Shown here: positions 63,117 to 64,000 of the stretch, in pieces | How the letters are laid out: each line of letters starts with the position of its first letter | Position numbering within the stretch: position 1 is the first letter of the stretch | Origin: Phyllobacteriaceae bacterium | GTDB taxonomy: Bacteria; Pseudomonadota; Alphaproteobacteria; Rhizobiales; Rhizobiaceae | Assembly: GCA_002708825.1 (NCBI GenBank) | Contig: PAPF01000026.1 | Span: 62,001-126,000 of the forward strand | DNA: 64,000 nt | Direction of reading: 5' to 3' | The notes under the pieces: generated by a model | Database searches by the model: none | What the model saw: the letters and a program-made list of their open reading frames with translations, nothing else | Told to the model about the DNA's origin: nothing | Made by a program: the position numbers and the translations under genes

Positions 63117-63509
63117 ATGGTGCAGGATCACGGCAAAAGCGGACGCACACCGCAGGAAGACGGCGGCAGGACTGCCCGCGATGAAGGCCTGGACCACCGC
63201 CTGAAGACGCTGGAGGAGAAACTCTCCGGTCGCCGAGTGGCGGAGCAGGAAAAGGAAGCCGCCCGGGCAGGCAAGAATACCGGCTGGGGCAATGCATTGC
63301 GGCTGTCGAGCGAGTTCATCGCGGCGGTGATCGTGGGTGCGGCGCTCGGATGGGTGCTTGACCGGTGGGCAGGGACGTCGCCCTGGGGGCTGATCGTCTT
63401 CCTGCTGCTCGGTTTTGCGGCCGGCGTCGTGAACGTCATGCGGGCGACGGGCCAGATGGCCGAGTTCGGCCAGCAGGGCGGTTCCGGGCGCGACGGCCGG
63501 GGCAAGTGA
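63117..63509 (+). CDS. atpI: ATP synthase assembly protein AtpI
   Basis: A 130-residue protein with two helices (FIAAVIVGAALGWVLDRWAG and GLIVFLLLGFAAGVVNVMRA) after a hydrophilic, coiled-coil start (HRLKTLEEKLSGRR). AtpI helps assemble the c-ring, and heads the F0 operon in alphaproteobacteria. GGGAG lies in the leader. The next gene is atpB, 84 bp on. Confidence 0.92.
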   Translation: MVQDHGKSGRTPQEDGGRTARDEGLDHRLKTLEEKLSGRRVAEQEKEAARAGKNTGWGNALRLSSEFIAAVIVGAALGWVLDRWAGTSPWGLIVFLLLGFAAGVVNVMRATGQMAEFGQQGGSGRDGRGK

Positions 63510-63593
63510 AGGTTTTGGCGCTTCGGCAACGGGCGCGGGTTATGGTTGAAACGGGTGCGGGGGACCGCGCCGCCGATAACGGGGTTACGAGAC

Positions 63594-64000
63594 GTGGCTG
63601 ATCCGAACAAGGTCGATCCGATCCACCAGTTCCACATCAACAAGCTGATCGATCTCCAGATTGGCGGCCTTGATTTCTCCTTCACCAATTCGTCCCTGTT
63701 CATGGTGGTCACCGTCGTGCTCACCGGTGCCTTCCTGGTGCTGACCACGTCCAGCCGCGGACTTGTTCCAAGCCGGATGCAGTCGGTTTCCGAGATGGCC
63801 TACGAGTTCGTCGCCAACATGCTGCGCGATGCGGCCGGCTCCCACGGGATGAAGTTCTTCCCGCTCGTCTTCTCGCTCTTCATGTTCGTGCTGGTTGCCA
63901 ACCTGCTGGGCATGTTCCCCTACTTCTTCACCGTCACATCGCACATCATCGTCACCTTCGCGCTGGCCATGCTGGTGATCCTGACGGTGGTGATCTACGG
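63594..64000 (+). CDS. atpB: ATP synthase F0 subunit a, 3' end outside window
   Basis: The first 135 codons of subunit a. It opens with [20 protein letters not shown], then [16 protein letters not shown], the usual rhizobial form; the first helices are [12 protein letters not shown] and [20 protein letters not shown]. The start is set at GTG 63594 because the conserved reading begins there; the ribosome site is poor. Catalytic Arg of the fourth/fifth helix is beyond the end of the window. Confidence 0.93.
   Translation, partial: MADPNKVDPIHQFHINKLIDLQIGGLDFSFTNSSLFMVVTVVLTGAFLVLTTSSRGLVPSRMQSVSEMAYEFVANMLRDAAGSHGMKFFPLVFSLFMFVLVANLLGMFPYFFTVTSHIIVTFALAMLVILTVVIY

Overview
The window is about 64 kb of GC-rich, densely coded DNA from an alphaproteobacterium, most likely of the Hyphomicrobiales (rhizobia-like) type. 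Evidence for this: an EcfG-type stress sigma factor with matching GGAAC-N16/17-(C/G)GTT promoters, an atpI-atpB order, an FdsGBACD-type soluble formate dehydrogenase, and several small proteins typical of that group. I see no tRNA, rRNA, CRISPR array, insertion sequence or prophage. Almost everything looks like native chromosome.

Layout. 1-10.7 kb is mixed housekeeping: the 3' part of argE, a VOC protein, an MFS carrier, a Tat-exported metallo-beta-lactamase-fold hydrolase, guaB, a MAPEG protein, a membrane adenylate cyclase, an RsmB-like methyltransferase, TspO, a thioesterase and an MTA/SAH nucleosidase. 10.9-13.4 kb is a two-gene octaheme tetrathionate reductase / cytochrome b operon. It sits behind a perfect FNR/FixK box, and the cytochrome b has an apparent frameshift near its C-terminus. 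guaA follows, trailed by a duplicated 78-bp hairpin element. 15.3-28.3 kb is a stress island: otsA and otsB, small membrane and hydrophilic proteins, BON, DUF3008, YciE-like ferritin, DUF427, the sigma factor, and a rearranged ybhP-clsB-ybhN lipid module. 28.3-40.0 kb is one long minus-strand operon for Alternative Complex III (actABCDEF), an unnamed 146-aa protein, SCO and a caa3-type oxidase (coxBACD), joined mostly by 4-bp ATGA overlaps. 40.2-42.8 kb carries small proteins, ExoD and Ku. 43.0-48.9 kb is the NAD-linked formate dehydrogenase operon fdsG-fdsB-fdsA-fdhD-fdsD. 49-64 kb holds a FAH-family enzyme, an ABC-2 exporter, a YedE-type thiosulfate/sulfur transporter behind a second perfect FNR box, a BCCT carrier, an MFS carrier, a divergent polysaccharide deacetylase, a DksA-like zinc finger protein, NnrU, a TPR protein with der, a SleB-type cell wall hydrolase, and the start of the ATP synthase F0 operon.

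How it fits together. Formate oxidation supplies NADH. Quinol is then oxidised by ACIII, which passes electrons to the caa3 oxidase. When oxygen falls, an FNR/FixK-type regulator is predicted to turn on both the octaheme reductase and the YedE transporter, which suggests a tetrathionate/thiosulfate circuit. Separately, at least eight promoters in the window match the EcfG consensus, so one sigma factor may control trehalose synthesis, a phospholipid/nuclease module and a set of small uncharacterised proteins. All functions are inferred from sequence alone.
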